Shown one piece after another: positions 53,643-61,938 of a DNA stretch of 64,000 nt. The notes beneath the pieces were generated by a model. That model made no database searches. It was not told the DNA's origin and saw only the letters and a program-made list of their open reading frames with translations. Location: positions 1 to 64,000 of the forward strand of contig JAJFTK010000061.1 of the NCBI GenBank assembly GCA_021372945.1. Direction: 5' to 3'. The first letter of the stretch is position 1. Each line of letters opens with the position of its first letter. The stretch comes from Planctomycetaceae bacterium (lineage in GTDB: Bacteria > Planctomycetota > Phycisphaerae > Sedimentisphaerales > Anaerohalosphaeraceae). The translations under genes and the position numbers were made by a program.

Positions 53643-55441
53643 ATATCCATCAATTTCAAGAGAGTCGTCGCGACTCTTTGTATTTCATGACGCATGGACT
53701 CATCGCTAGACAAGCTATTATCATTGGCGGCATCGATGCTACAACAGTTACAGTTTTTGTACATCTGATATAAATGGAATGCCACATGGGTCGTGTATCT
53801 ATCCATTCGTTGCTTTATTGTGTTCTCTGCAAGTTTCCTTGATAACAAGAGATCCCTAAAGTGTTCCAGTTCAGTCAAATCCTGATTTATGATTAACGTC
53901 AGAGGAGATTTCGATGTCGGTTCCTGAAAACAACCGGGGTCATTATCTGTCCATATGCTATTGCCCCAACATGTTTCTTGATTATACTGATCAGCCTGAA
54001 TGATAACTAAGTTATAAGGTGGTCGCCTTTGTGAGCCGCCTTCAATGTGCTTAGTGATCTTTTTAGGTTCAGGTTGAGGGGCCACTTCAGCCTCAAAACC
54101 GGTAATCAGGGACTTGTTATTGGGCCCTAAGGCCTTCACCTCAAAATTGTACAACTCGCCAATGGTTAAACCTGATGGAACTTGAATTAGCAATTCGAAC
54201 CTTCCGTCGTGAGGTTGGCTAAACGCCATCAGAGGATTAATCTCATTTGATAAACAAAGAGCTTTAAAAGTCCATTGCGGTGTATCACCAAAAGTAAGAT
54301 AATCCTTACCGTCCCATTTCATTTTCACATGAATGTCGGCGTTACTTTGAACAAATCTTATTGGCTGCCGGTTGGTTACTCGAACATAAGTTGGATCATC
54401 CAAGAGAACAGGTGGCGGAGGAGGAGGTAATGTTTGTGCCTTATTAATTAATAACCTGTTTTCTACAAGACGAGGTTCGACGCAATCCTTAAAAGTGCCA
54501 ATTATTTGAAGAGTTGTTTCGATAGGATACCCGTCTGAGTCAGTATCAGAAGGCTCTTCATAATACAAATCAATGTATGCATTCATTAAAGATGTGTTTT
54601 CAGTTATGTGCAAATTGTTCACAGGCGGAATCATTTTGACATCAAAGTCAATCAGATCTTTCCATGCATCGGATGGTTGTGCTGTTAATATGAGCCTCTT
54701 AGCCTCTCCAGGCTTCACTCGTATAACATTAGAGGCAGTGTTCAATATAAGCAGCGGCTCTTTCGCGGAGGGTCCAGATATGTTCCTAATTACATAATCA
54801 TTAGCAAAGTCCAAGGACCCCTGCGTACCTACTTTATTTTTTTCACCTTTTTCGACTATGCCGACATCAAAGTGGGATGCAAGATTATGGTGGTCTTCAA
54901 TTAACTTATCTAGCGCGGTTTTTATCACGTCATCGCCTGATTTAAGCTTATATATTTCTTCCTCAGCTTCTGTTTCCAATTTGATGATATCTGGATCTCC
55001 CTTGAGAGTTGCAATCAGGCGATGGGTGATCGCATCAAGTTCCTTACCTTCATAAAACTTATATCTTGAGCCCTGCATCAAATGAGCAACACATTCGGGC
55101 CTTAGATTATCAAGTTCAACAACCACAATCATTCGATTTCTTAAGTACTTAAATCCAAGTTCGGACTGGATAAATGAGTTATCTAATGCATGTTGTTTCT
55201 GACCGTTAATCAAAAACACGATGCACTCTCGACCTTTCTTTGGGTTTTCAAGATAGGATGACACAGGCGTCTTTCCCACATCAAGTAACGGTTCATTTCC
55301 GTCTGGCTCTTCGGGAGTTAACGTTACAGAAGAATCATTTGCAGGTTTTTGAAGCACAACTATTCTAATACTGATGGTGCCATACGAATCAGAAATCAAG
55401 GTATTAAACGTCTTATCAAGATAATTAGTAGTCGCAGACAT
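53639..55441 (-). CDS. Unknown large protein, likely second half of a GHKL-type ATPase
   Basis: The 600-residue protein matches no family I can name. Residues about 70-170 (IVFLINGQKQHALDNSF, LGFKYLRNRMIVVVELDNL, SRYKFYEGKELDAITHRL) look like the transducer (S5-like) region that follows the ATPase domain in MORC/MutL/Hsp90-type proteins. The middle is beta-rich with a PPPPPPP linker (about 349-355), suggesting Ig-like domains, and the end is helical (ENTIKQRMDRYTTHVAFHLYQM). No nuclease motif is evident. It starts 5 bases after the GHKL gene. Together they may be one split ATPase machine. Confidence 0.7.
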   Translation of the reverse strand: MSATTNYLDKTFNTLISDSYGTISIRIVVLQKPANDSSVTLTPEEPDGNEPLLDVGKTPVSSYLENPKKGRECIVFLINGQKQHALDNSFIQSELGFKYLRNRMIVVVELDNLRPECVAHLMQGSRYKFYEGKELDAITHRLIATLKGDPDIIKLETEAEEEIYKLKSGDDVIKTALDKLIEDHHNLASHFDVGIVEKGEKNKVGTQGSLDFANDYVIRNISGPSAKEPLLILNTASNVIRVKPGEAKRLILTAQPSDAWKDLIDFDVKMIPPVNNLHITENTSLMNAYIDLYYEEPSDTDSDGYPIETTLQIIGTFKDCVEPRLVENRLLINKAQTLPPPPPPVLLDDPTYVRVTNRQPIRFVQSNADIHVKMKWDGKDYLTFGDTPQWTFKALCLSNEINPLMAFSQPHDGRFELLIQVPSGLTIGELYNFEVKALGPNNKSLITGFEAEVAPQPEPKKITKHIEGGSQRRPPYNLVIIQADQYNQETCWGNSIWTDNDPGCFQEPTSKSPLTLIINQDLTELEHFRDLLLSRKLAENTIKQRMDRYTTHVAFHLYQMYKNCNCCSIDAANDNSLSSDESMRHEIQRVATTLLKLMDI

Positions 55442-55446
55442 GTTAT

Positions 55447-56541
55447 TTACCTTTGTGCAGTTATTACCTGATGACTGTAAGTTTTATCGAATACAGGTTG
55501 TTGTTGTCGCCTCAAGAATAATCTAGAAAGGCGATATGAATTGCCACTCATCAAATCAGCCTCGGCACTTGCTGCGTACAGCTCATATGGAAGTACAGGA
55601 TTAAATAAGACATGGTTTAAAGCTGGATACAACGTTCTTACCACTTGCGATTTAAAGCCGCCAAAATCATAGTTCACATGTACAAAGCGAGTTCCATGAT
55701 TGATGCCCAGTTTTTTAGCGACGTTTTCATCACAATTAGGCACTCGACCATCCGGATGCGCTGCTAAATATGCAAAATAGTCATCTCTTCTTCCCTTTGG
55801 AAAAACATGTTTGATCACTGACCAACCAACCCCTGGTGTTTCCCCATCTAATAGATCTGGTGCTTTTGACGACATGACCCATGAATACTCACAAGCTGAA
55901 TACGCCGATGAGCCTCCTTGGCCAAAGACACCAATCAAATATGGTTTATCTCCTTTGCTCGTACTTCCTAACGATAACAACGTTGCATGAACTTTGTCCG
56001 GTGACTGCCCTATCCCTTCGTCTTCGATCGAGATAGTAAAATCAGCTGTATCTTTATTGCGTATGAGTCGTACTCTTAGTTTCTTCGCAATTTCTCTTGT
56101 AATCTGAGACAACTCTGTCCTGGCCTTTTGTTCCATTTTCGGAATTTGATCCAGAGCAGGTATTCCGAAGTAACGCTTTACGGAATCTCGGGGGTTTCGT
56201 GGTGATTCAATTGCACTATTAATCTTAAGTTCTCTTTGCCGGCATAATTCAATTATAGCTTCAAAACCGTTAATAACTCGTTCTGCTATAGGATTGATTG
56301 GTTGATGAGCTAATTTTATCCGCCCTGCATTTCCTCGATCTCTCCCGACCGGTATCCAGTGGAACTTGCCTTCTTGCCATAAGTGCCCCGGATTTTCTGC
56401 ATCATATAAGTATTCGTCTTCTGACACAACCGGAAGCTGTCTCAATAGATTGTCTATATCAGTTTTTGTAGATGCCTTGCTAGCAGCCATCATAAACTTG
56501 GCAATATCGACATACATAGACAACTCTGATAGTTTAACCAT
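55447..56541 (-). CDS. GHKL-fold ATPase domain protein (MORC/MutL/Hsp90-like)
   Basis: The 364-residue protein shows the Bergerat ATP-binding fold: an N-box-like helix (NPIAERVINGFEAIIE, about 82-97), the G1 motif ISIEDEGIGQSPD (about 170-182) and the lid/G2 region LIGVFGQGGSSAYSAC (about 202-217). The N-terminal ~80 residues are unassigned. It ends where a transducer domain would be expected, and that appears in the next gene. GHKL ATPases of this kind are known beside DNA methylases in prokaryotic restriction-modification-like loci (MORC-related). It likely acts on DNA; this is inferred. Confidence 0.8.
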   Translation of the reverse strand: MVKLSELSMYVDIAKFMMAASKASTKTDIDNLLRQLPVVSEDEYLYDAENPGHLWQEGKFHWIPVGRDRGNAGRIKLAHQPINPIAERVINGFEAIIELCRQRELKINSAIESPRNPRDSVKRYFGIPALDQIPKMEQKARTELSQITREIAKKLRVRLIRNKDTADFTISIEDEGIGQSPDKVHATLLSLGSTSKGDKPYLIGVFGQGGSSAYSACEYSWVMSSKAPDLLDGETPGVGWSVIKHVFPKGRRDDYFAYLAAHPDGRVPNCDENVAKKLGINHGTRFVHVNYDFGGFKSQVVRTLYPALNHVLFNPVLPYELYAASAEADLMSGNSYRLSRLFLRRQQQPVFDKTYSHQVITAQR

Positions 56542-56563
56542 AGTCCTCTGTTTTCTCCATTTC

Positions 56564-57151
56564 TCACTTCCATAGCGATTGTGATTGTATCCTTATATCT
56601 ATAGGAATGTTGTAGCCCTCTCTTCCCTTCTGGCGGATAACGCCCCTATGTTTTAGGAAACCAATAACAACATATATCTGGTAAACGGGAATGGCTTGCG
56701 CGTTTTCATTGATTTTTTCTATTATTTGCTCAGCCATAAATGGACCCGCGGACGCTTTGGACAATTTCTCCATTGCGGCGACAGTCTGATCGTAAACACT
56801 TCTTGACGCTTTATGATTATATTCCCGCTTTTCCTTCTTTGACCATCCAAGCCGAGTTAAAGAATTATGCTCTATGCTGTATTGAGGATATTGTGACTGT
56901 TTTCCTTTTCTCCTTTTGTCAGATGTTAGATGCTGAGCAGGTGCAGACGTCAATTGAGTTCTTTGCTCGCTCTCTGCCTCGGTCTTTGGAGGTATTTCGG
57001 TGTCGGCCAAAACGTTCTGCATTTCGTGGAGTTTGACTGCATAACTGCGTGCAGTATCGATGGTTTTGTAATTGCCAGTCCTTGCTGCGGCCACGATAAG
57101 TTCCTGCAATTTGATTTCAGCCTCCTTCAGAATTTTTACGATCTCTTCCAT
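56564..57151 (-). CDS. Predicted DNA-binding protein with C-terminal winged helix
   Basis: The 195-residue protein has a helical N-terminus (MEEIVKILKEAEIKLQELIVAA), a polar linker, and a C-terminal ~80 residues resembling a winged helix (SAGPFMAEQIIEKI, PVYQIYVVIGFLKHRGVIRQKGREGY). I start at 57151, preceded by GAGG; an ATG at 57175 is possible. It is the first gene of the minus-strand operon, 22 bases before the GHKL gene, just downstream of a strong promoter overlapped by inverted repeats. It may be the operon repressor or a DNA-specificity subunit. Confidence 0.68.
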   Translation of the reverse strand: MEEIVKILKEAEIKLQELIVAAARTGNYKTIDTARSYAVKLHEMQNVLADTEIPPKTEAESEQRTQLTSAPAQHLTSDKRRKGKQSQYPQYSIEHNSLTRLGWSKKEKREYNHKASRSVYDQTVAAMEKLSKASAGPFMAEQIIEKINENAQAIPVYQIYVVIGFLKHRGVIRQKGREGYNIPIDIRIQSQSLWK

Positions 57152-57194
57152 TACAGCCTCTCTGCTATAGAACATAATAGATTCAATGCATTTG

Positions 57195-57232
57195 GCTATA
57201 TTCTATTATAGCCTAGAATCGACATTGTCAAC
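57195..57232 (-). promoter_or_regulatory. Promoter with overlapping palindromic operator
   Basis: On the minus strand TTGACA (57232-57227) and TATAAT (57211-57206) are both perfect, spaced by 15. The -10 box lies inside GGCTATA-ttctat-TATAGCC (57195-57214), and a second inverted repeat ATTCTA/TAGAAT spans 57201-57220. Such placement suits a repressor that blocks RNA polymerase. Confidence 0.65.
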
Positions 57233-57399
57233 GTTTTTTTCAATTTTTTCTGCAAAAGAACACGAAAACAATCCTAACGACTTGCTATATATGCATTTAC
57301 ATCCATAATGGATCGACCGCTTTTTTGGTTTTCGGCGCACTTAGGGTGCTTTTAAAGTGAAAAGGCTGATTTGGAACTGGAAGCATTGGCAAGAATGGG

Positions 57400-57441
57400 T
57401 AGGACCCATAGGACATTTAGGACGAATGGGACGGATGGGAC
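57400..57441. repeat. 9-bp tandem repeat (TRGGACNNA)
   Basis: TAGGAC or TGGGAC recurs at 57400, 57409, 57418, 57427 and 57436, an exact 9-bp period over five units. The same core occurs inverted near 221-256. Confidence 0.75.
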
Positions 57442-57503
57442 AGTAAACAGCAAACAGTCAACAGTAATCAGTCAACGGGGAACAGGGAACAGAAGACAGA
57501 ATA
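57441..57503. repeat. Heptamer tandem repeat, nine units
   Basis: CAG (once CGG) begins each unit at 57441, 57448, 57455, 57462, 57469, 57476, 57483, 57490 and 57497, for example CAGTAAA, CAGTCAA, CAGGGAA. It continues the 9-bp array without a gap. Confidence 0.8.
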
Positions 57504-57533
57504 ACAAGCTGAAGCTTGAACTCCAAACGAGAA

Positions 57534-58499
57534 TCAATCGAGCCAGGTTGGGCGGATGATCTCGTCTTGTTTGAGCATGCAGATGCCGTCGGGGCAGGAG
57601 CCGATGTCGGGAGTGAGCGGCTCGCCATTGCGCATGCGGAGGATCTTTTGGCAAAAATCCGCTCCGGCCAGGTGCGAGCAGGGATACCCGCCGCCGAAAC
57701 GCGGGTTGATCTCGAGGAGGCGCGGGCCGTTGGGACCGCGGATGACGTCAACGTCCGCCGGACCGAACAGCTTGATCGAGGCCAGCAGCCGCCGGCCAAA
57801 CTCGAGCATCACCGGGTCGGCGGTGGTCAGGGCCTTGTCCGTCTCGCCGGCACGCATGGCCAGCTTCTTCTTGCAGAAGACGCTGATCGGGCGAAAGTCG
57901 CGATCGCCGAAGAGGTCGTAGCCGAACTCGGGCCCTTCGATGTACTCCTGGATGAAGGGCAGGGGCACGCTTTCGACGGCGGCCTCCAACTGAAGGCGGT
58001 CATAGCAATAGGTGATGTTGGCCGAGGCGCTGCCCTTGCGGGGCTTGACCAGCAGCGGCCATGTGACGGCTTTGGCGTCGATCTGCGCCATCGCGTCATC
58101 GACGGCCAGGCATACGAACGGACTGGCCAGCCCGCTGCGGACGGCGAATTGATACGTGAGGTATTTATCGGACGAAAGCTCGATCGTCTCTTTGGGCGAC
58201 AGGAGCAGCATGATATTTTGGGCGGCGAAGGCGTCGTTTAGGCCGGCGAGGATCTCCAGCTCCGGGTCGATCAGAGGCACGACGATATCGATCTTCTTGT
58301 CGCTGCAAAAATCCAGCAGCGCCTGCGTGTAGCCGTTGTTGCGGACCTCAGGCAGGATGACCGTGCCGTCGCAGTAGGCGAACGCGGGGGCAAAGCGGCT
58401 GTTGTCGGCGCCCCAGACCTTGCCGCGGCCGGCGAGGGCCTCCTTGAAATACTTGACCAGGTAGCCCCTGCGTCCTATCGATGTCAAAAGTATATTCAT
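57534..58499 (-). CDS. ATP-grasp family protein
   Basis: The 321-residue protein resembles carbamoyl-phosphate-synthase-type ATP-grasp ligases. NILLTSIGRRGYLVKYFKEAL opens the pre-ATP domain, PLLVKPRKGSAS (about 148-159) holds the ATP-binding Lys, LPFIQEYIEGPEFGYDLF the adenine region and LLEINPRFGGGYP (about 268-280) the metal-binding Glu-Asn. It joins a carboxylate to an amine or similar using ATP; the substrate is unknown. Similar genes occur in surface polysaccharide clusters, which would fit the WecA-like gene diverging from it. Confidence 0.82.
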   Translation of the reverse strand: MNILLTSIGRRGYLVKYFKEALAGRGKVWGADNSRFAPAFAYCDGTVILPEVRNNGYTQALLDFCSDKKIDIVVPLIDPELEILAGLNDAFAAQNIMLLLSPKETIELSSDKYLTYQFAVRSGLASPFVCLAVDDAMAQIDAKAVTWPLLVKPRKGSASANITYCYDRLQLEAAVESVPLPFIQEYIEGPEFGYDLFGDRDFRPISVFCKKKLAMRAGETDKALTTADPVMLEFGRRLLASIKLFGPADVDVIRGPNGPRLLEINPRFGGGYPCSHLAGADFCQKILRMRNGEPLTPDIGSCPDGICMLKQDEIIRPTWLD

Positions 58500-58560
58500 G
58501 CGTCTTTCACTAAACCCATGTATAATTTACCAAAAGGCGGGCGCCAATGCCAGAGAAATT

Positions 58561-58592
58561 AAGAAGCCAAGAACACAAGAATTCAAGAATTG
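58561..58592. repeat. 8-bp tandem repeat (AAGAANNN)
   Basis: AAGAAGCC, AAGAACAC, AAGAATTC and AAGAATTG lie end to end at 58561-58592 in the divergent region between the ATP-grasp and WecA-like genes. Confidence 0.7.
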
Positions 58593-58757
58593 AGATGCCG
58601 GCGTACCAGGAACTCAAGACCCAGGAATGAAGTGCCGGCTGCAAGAGCGTGCTGCCAAGAAAAGTGTTGTTTTTCGGGATGTGCAGGCATAAGATGGGTG
58701 CGAGTCTGGCGGGAGAAGTTTTGAGCCCGTCAATGCATCCTTGCAGGAGAACGCGGC

Positions 58758-59906
58758 ATGATATTCAGTCAGTTTGTGGGGCCCGAGCGGCCGTTGAGCT
58801 GGTCGCTGCAGTTTTGGCCGGTACTGCCGTGCGCTTTTTTCGTGGCGCTGACGGCGACGTGGCTATGCAAGAAGATCGCGCTGAAGCTGGGGATCGTGGA
58901 CCGGCCGGACGCGGTAGTCAAGACGCACAAGGAACCGGTGGCCTACCTGGGCGGGGTGGGGATCCTGGCGGGGCTGACGGTTGGGATGCTGGCGGGCGTT
59001 GTGCTGATGAAGGATTTCGATATTTTTGACAAGAGCCTCAAGTGGCTGTTGGGGATTTTGGCGGGGGCGGCGATCGCGTGCACGGTGGGGTTGATCGATG
59101 ATATCGTGGATCTTCGGCCGCGGCAGAAATTCCTGGGGCAGATCATCGCGGCGGCGGCGCTTTTGGCGGCGGGGATTCGACCGGACTTGCAGCAAGCGGC
59201 GGCATTCCTCGGGTGGACTATGCCGGACTGGCTGGAATGGGCTATTGATATCCCGATCGTAATCTTTTTTGTGCTGGGAGCGACGAACTCGCTGAACCTG
59301 CTGGACGGGCTGGACGGGCTTTGCGGGGGCGTGACGGCGATCATCACGATCGCGTTTCTGCTGCTGTCGATCCACCGGGCGACGTGGGGGTTCAGCGAAG
59401 TGGGCGACCCGGTACGGATCATCGTGTGCCTGGGAATGGTGGGCGGGGTGCTCGGGTTTTTGCCGTTCAATCGGCATCCGGCAAAGATATTCATGGGAGA
59501 CGCGGGAAGCCTGCTGCTGGGGTTTGTCACGGCCTCTTTGATGATCCTGTTCGCGGAGGAGATCTTCCGCTGGTGGATGGCAAGCATTGTGATCTTTGGT
59601 CTTCCGATCCTGGATACGGCCACGGCGCTGGTGAGGAGATGGCTGAATAGAAAACCCCTGTTTGTTTCGGATCGGGGGCACATCTATGATCAGATGATCG
59701 ATCGCGGCATCCCGTTGAAAAAGACCGTGGCGATCTGCTACGGGCTGGCGGCGGTTTATGCGTTTATCGGGCTGGCGATCAGCCAGATGCGCACGCGATA
59801 TTCGGTGTTCATCTACCTGTTTGTCATCGTGGTGTCAGGGGGGATAATCTGGAAGAAGGGATTTTTGAAAATGGAGGGGAACCGCGGGGCGGTGAAGAAG
59901 CGATAG
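58758..59906 (+). CDS. WecA/TagO-like undecaprenyl-phosphate sugar-1-phosphate transferase
   Basis: The 382-residue polytopic membrane enzyme has about 11 helices. It transfers a HexNAc-1-phosphate from a UDP-sugar to undecaprenyl phosphate, starting O-antigen or other envelope glycans. Motifs include KTHKEPVAYLGGVGI, the Mg-binding GLIDDIVDLRPRQKFLGQ, NSLNLLDGLDGLCGG and FMGDAGSLLLGF, and the HIYDQMIDRG His-rich loop near the end. It differs from MraY in the loop 5 sequence. AGGAGA precedes the ATG at 58758. It is convergent with the ACP gene. Confidence 0.92.
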   Translation: MIFSQFVGPERPLSWSLQFWPVLPCAFFVALTATWLCKKIALKLGIVDRPDAVVKTHKEPVAYLGGVGILAGLTVGMLAGVVLMKDFDIFDKSLKWLLGILAGAAIACTVGLIDDIVDLRPRQKFLGQIIAAAALLAAGIRPDLQQAAAFLGWTMPDWLEWAIDIPIVIFFVLGATNSLNLLDGLDGLCGGVTAIITIAFLLLSIHRATWGFSEVGDPVRIIVCLGMVGGVLGFLPFNRHPAKIFMGDAGSLLLGFVTASLMILFAEEIFRWWMASIVIFGLPILDTATALVRRWLNRKPLFVSDRGHIYDQMIDRGIPLKKTVAICYGLAAVYAFIGLAISQMRTRYSVFIYLFVIVVSGGIIWKKGFLKMEGNRGAVKKR

Positions 59907-59913
59907 CTCCAAT

Positions 59914-60147
59914 TTAATGCGCCACCGACCGCAGATAGTTTTTGATCGAAGCGATGTCGGTCAGTTCGATTGCCTCGGCGGGCGTGATGGCGATGCCGAA
60001 TTCCTGCTGGAGGGTCATGATCAGGGCGACGTGGGCCATCGAATCCCAGCCGGGAACGTTGTCGATTGAGAGGTCGTCCGTGAGTTTCTCGATGCTGAAG
60101 GCATCCTTGAAAATTCGTTCAAGCCGGTCGTGTGTGTTCATTTCCAT
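59914..60147 (-). CDS. Acyl carrier protein
   Basis: The 77-residue four-helix carrier has the 4'-phosphopantetheine serine in PGWDSMAHV (DSM instead of DSL). It has the usual acidic surface and an EFGIAITPAEAIEL helix. Starts at 60147 and 60141 are both possible. It follows the FkbH-like gene on the same strand, which suggests a dedicated carrier for a glyceryl or related acyl unit rather than the fatty-acid AcpP. Confidence 0.88.
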   Translation of the reverse strand: MEMNTHDRLERIFKDAFSIEKLTDDLSIDNVPGWDSMAHVALIMTLQQEFGIAITPAEAIELTDIASIKNYLRSVAH

Positions 60148-60157
60148 AATCTTGCCA

Positions 60158-60197
60158 CAGATTAACACTGATTAATTCTGATTAATACTGATTAGCT
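60158..60197. repeat. 10-bp tandem repeat (CTGATTAATN)
   Basis: Units begin at 60158, 60168, 60178 and 60188 with CAGATTAACA, then CTGATTAATT, CTGATTAATA and CTGATTAGCT. The array supplies the last codons and stop of the FkbH-like gene. Confidence 0.75.
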
Positions 60198-61938
60198 TCA
60201 GGTATTTAAATTCTTTGGGAGCATAGCGCTCGAGATCACATTTGTATTGTGAAGTTTTTTCATCAAGCGAAGTCTTAATAAAATTCATTTTGTCCCAGAA
60301 ATCAGCGGCCAGCGCATTCTTCGGAGTTTTGAGATATTCGGCCGTGAGCTGTTTGACATTCGATAATTGCGCATCGCGGCAGATACGGTCAACCAGGGCG
60401 TCTTCGGCCTGGCGGCCAATCACGCGGCAGCTCATCAGGAACGTATCGATCCGCCAACTTTCGGTTTGCTTGTTCACGATCGCCAATCCGACGGTTCCAT
60501 TGTCGCCAAATTTATCCTTTAAGCCAAGGACATAGACCGCCCGGCGTTTATCCGGCAGCATGGCCGCGATCTCGGCTTCGGTATAGCGACGGGTAGTCAG
60601 GTTAAACTGGTTGGTGCGCTGCGTCAATTGCGCAGCGCGCTTGACATCCTTCGCTTCGGCCTTGCGGATGGAACAGACCATCTCCAGCGATTTAAGGAAA
60701 TCCTCCAGCGAAACGGATGACTGCTGAAGCTGGGTCCTTTGCCGCTGGGCCGCGTACATCGCGCCGCGCTGGCGATCCTCTTCGGATAGGCTTGCCTTTG
60801 TAAAGAAATCAGTTTGCCGCAGGGTTTGCGCATAAAGAGCGGGATTGGCGGGCAGATCGAGAATCTTGACCTGTGGAAGCATCTGGCGCAGCAACTGGCG
60901 TTCGACGGGATTGTCATCGGCGAAGACCATGCTGTCCAGACTGATATTCAGTTCTTGCGCCAAAGCATTCATGTTGTCGGCCTTGCTTTGCCAATTGACA
61001 ACCAGGGCGGCGAAATGTTTCTCTCGCAGGAGCATGTGCGGATGGCGGCGAAGGACCTCGAGCACGTCGGCTTCGTTGTTCTTGCTGTTGATGGCCAGGA
61101 TGACGCCCTGCTCATACAGTTCCAGAATGGCCTTCTGGAATTCGACAAACTCCCTGCCGGGTGAATCGGGGCCGAGGGCGATTCCGTCCAGTCCATCCTC
61201 ACCGATGATCCCGCCCCACAGCGTGTTGTCGCAATCGAGGACCAGGCATTTGGCGGACAGGCCTTTCACGGCTTTGACGCACGAACCTATCTTTTGCCCG
61301 AGAAGCTTTAAGAAAGCTTCGCTAAAGGGCACTCTGGCCATCGCCAGCATCTGGGGCGAAAAAGCATTGACATAGCCGAAGTAAGCGGCCAAAGCATCCA
61401 AATCGAGAATTTGAATCCTCGGATCGTTTGCCAGCGCCTTAATGAGATATTGATTGGCTTTTTGAAGCCTCTCTCTTGCAGTCGAAGCAAGAAGATGCAG
61501 CGGCCAGTCCGGGGGTGCGGCGAACGTGCAAACCAAAAGCGTCCCATTACCGGCGGAGGACCAATGATGGGCGAGCGAGACCATATGATCGGCTGTTTCC
61601 TGGTCCGTTCCGGCGGCAGTGGGCTCGACCATTAAGAATGTAAGATCGGGTTTGAACGCGTAGAGGCCGCTTTGAGTATCCAGCATCTCACGGCTGAACT
61701 GGCCATAGGGCGCAACATAAACATCGAGGCCAATATCCTGGCGGGCGGCTTCGACGATGGCGTACTCGGAGACAGGCTCCATTGTGAAAGAACCGGTGAA
61801 GGCGACCTTGAAGCCATTGGCAAAGATATTTGCGCCGGAAGCGGCAAGAGCGCGCAACTGCCCTGCCGCTCTGCGGTAATAAAGCCATGACGGGGCGGCG
61901 GGCATTTCATCCAGAATCTTTGTGATTTGTTCGTTCAT
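60172..61938 (-). CDS. FkbH-like HAD-family glyceryl-ACP synthase-type protein
   Basis: The 588-residue protein has three parts: an N-terminal SGNH-like region (VAFTGSFTMEPV), a central HAD phosphatase domain with CLVLDCDNTLWGGIIGEDG (about 232-250) and FADDNPVER, and a C-terminal GNAT-like domain (about 430-560). This matches FkbH proteins, which take glycerate from 1,3-bisphosphoglycerate and load it on an ACP. The ATG overlaps the stop of the dehydratase-like gene (ATGA). The ACP gene follows about 25 bases on. Its last codons lie in a 10-bp repeat. Confidence 0.85.
   Translation of the reverse strand: MNEQITKILDEMPAAPSWLYYRRAAGQLRALAASGANIFANGFKVAFTGSFTMEPVSEYAIVEAARQDIGLDVYVAPYGQFSREMLDTQSGLYAFKPDLTFLMVEPTAAGTDQETADHMVSLAHHWSSAGNGTLLVCTFAAPPDWPLHLLASTARERLQKANQYLIKALANDPRIQILDLDALAAYFGYVNAFSPQMLAMARVPFSEAFLKLLGQKIGSCVKAVKGLSAKCLVLDCDNTLWGGIIGEDGLDGIALGPDSPGREFVEFQKAILELYEQGVILAINSKNNEADVLEVLRRHPHMLLREKHFAALVVNWQSKADNMNALAQELNISLDSMVFADDNPVERQLLRQMLPQVKILDLPANPALYAQTLRQTDFFTKASLSEEDRQRGAMYAAQRQRTQLQQSSVSLEDFLKSLEMVCSIRKAEAKDVKRAAQLTQRTNQFNLTTRRYTEAEIAAMLPDKRRAVYVLGLKDKFGDNGTVGLAIVNKQTESWRIDTFLMSCRVIGRQAEDALVDRICRDAQLSNVKQLTAEYLKTPKNALAADFWDKMNFIKTSLDEKTSQYKCDLERYAPKEFKYLKLISINQN

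Larger units (their letters stand above)
57215..57533. other. Intergenic region at the right edge of the AT-rich island
   Basis: About 320 bases without a gene. After an AT-rich stretch it contains a 9-bp repeat array and then a heptamer array, ending at the stop of the ATP-grasp gene. Confidence 0.5.

Noticed and set aside
52050..57533. Prophage or integrative element
   Set aside because: No integrase, structural or replication gene, and no tRNA or clear att repeats; only composition and repeat arrays hint at transfer.
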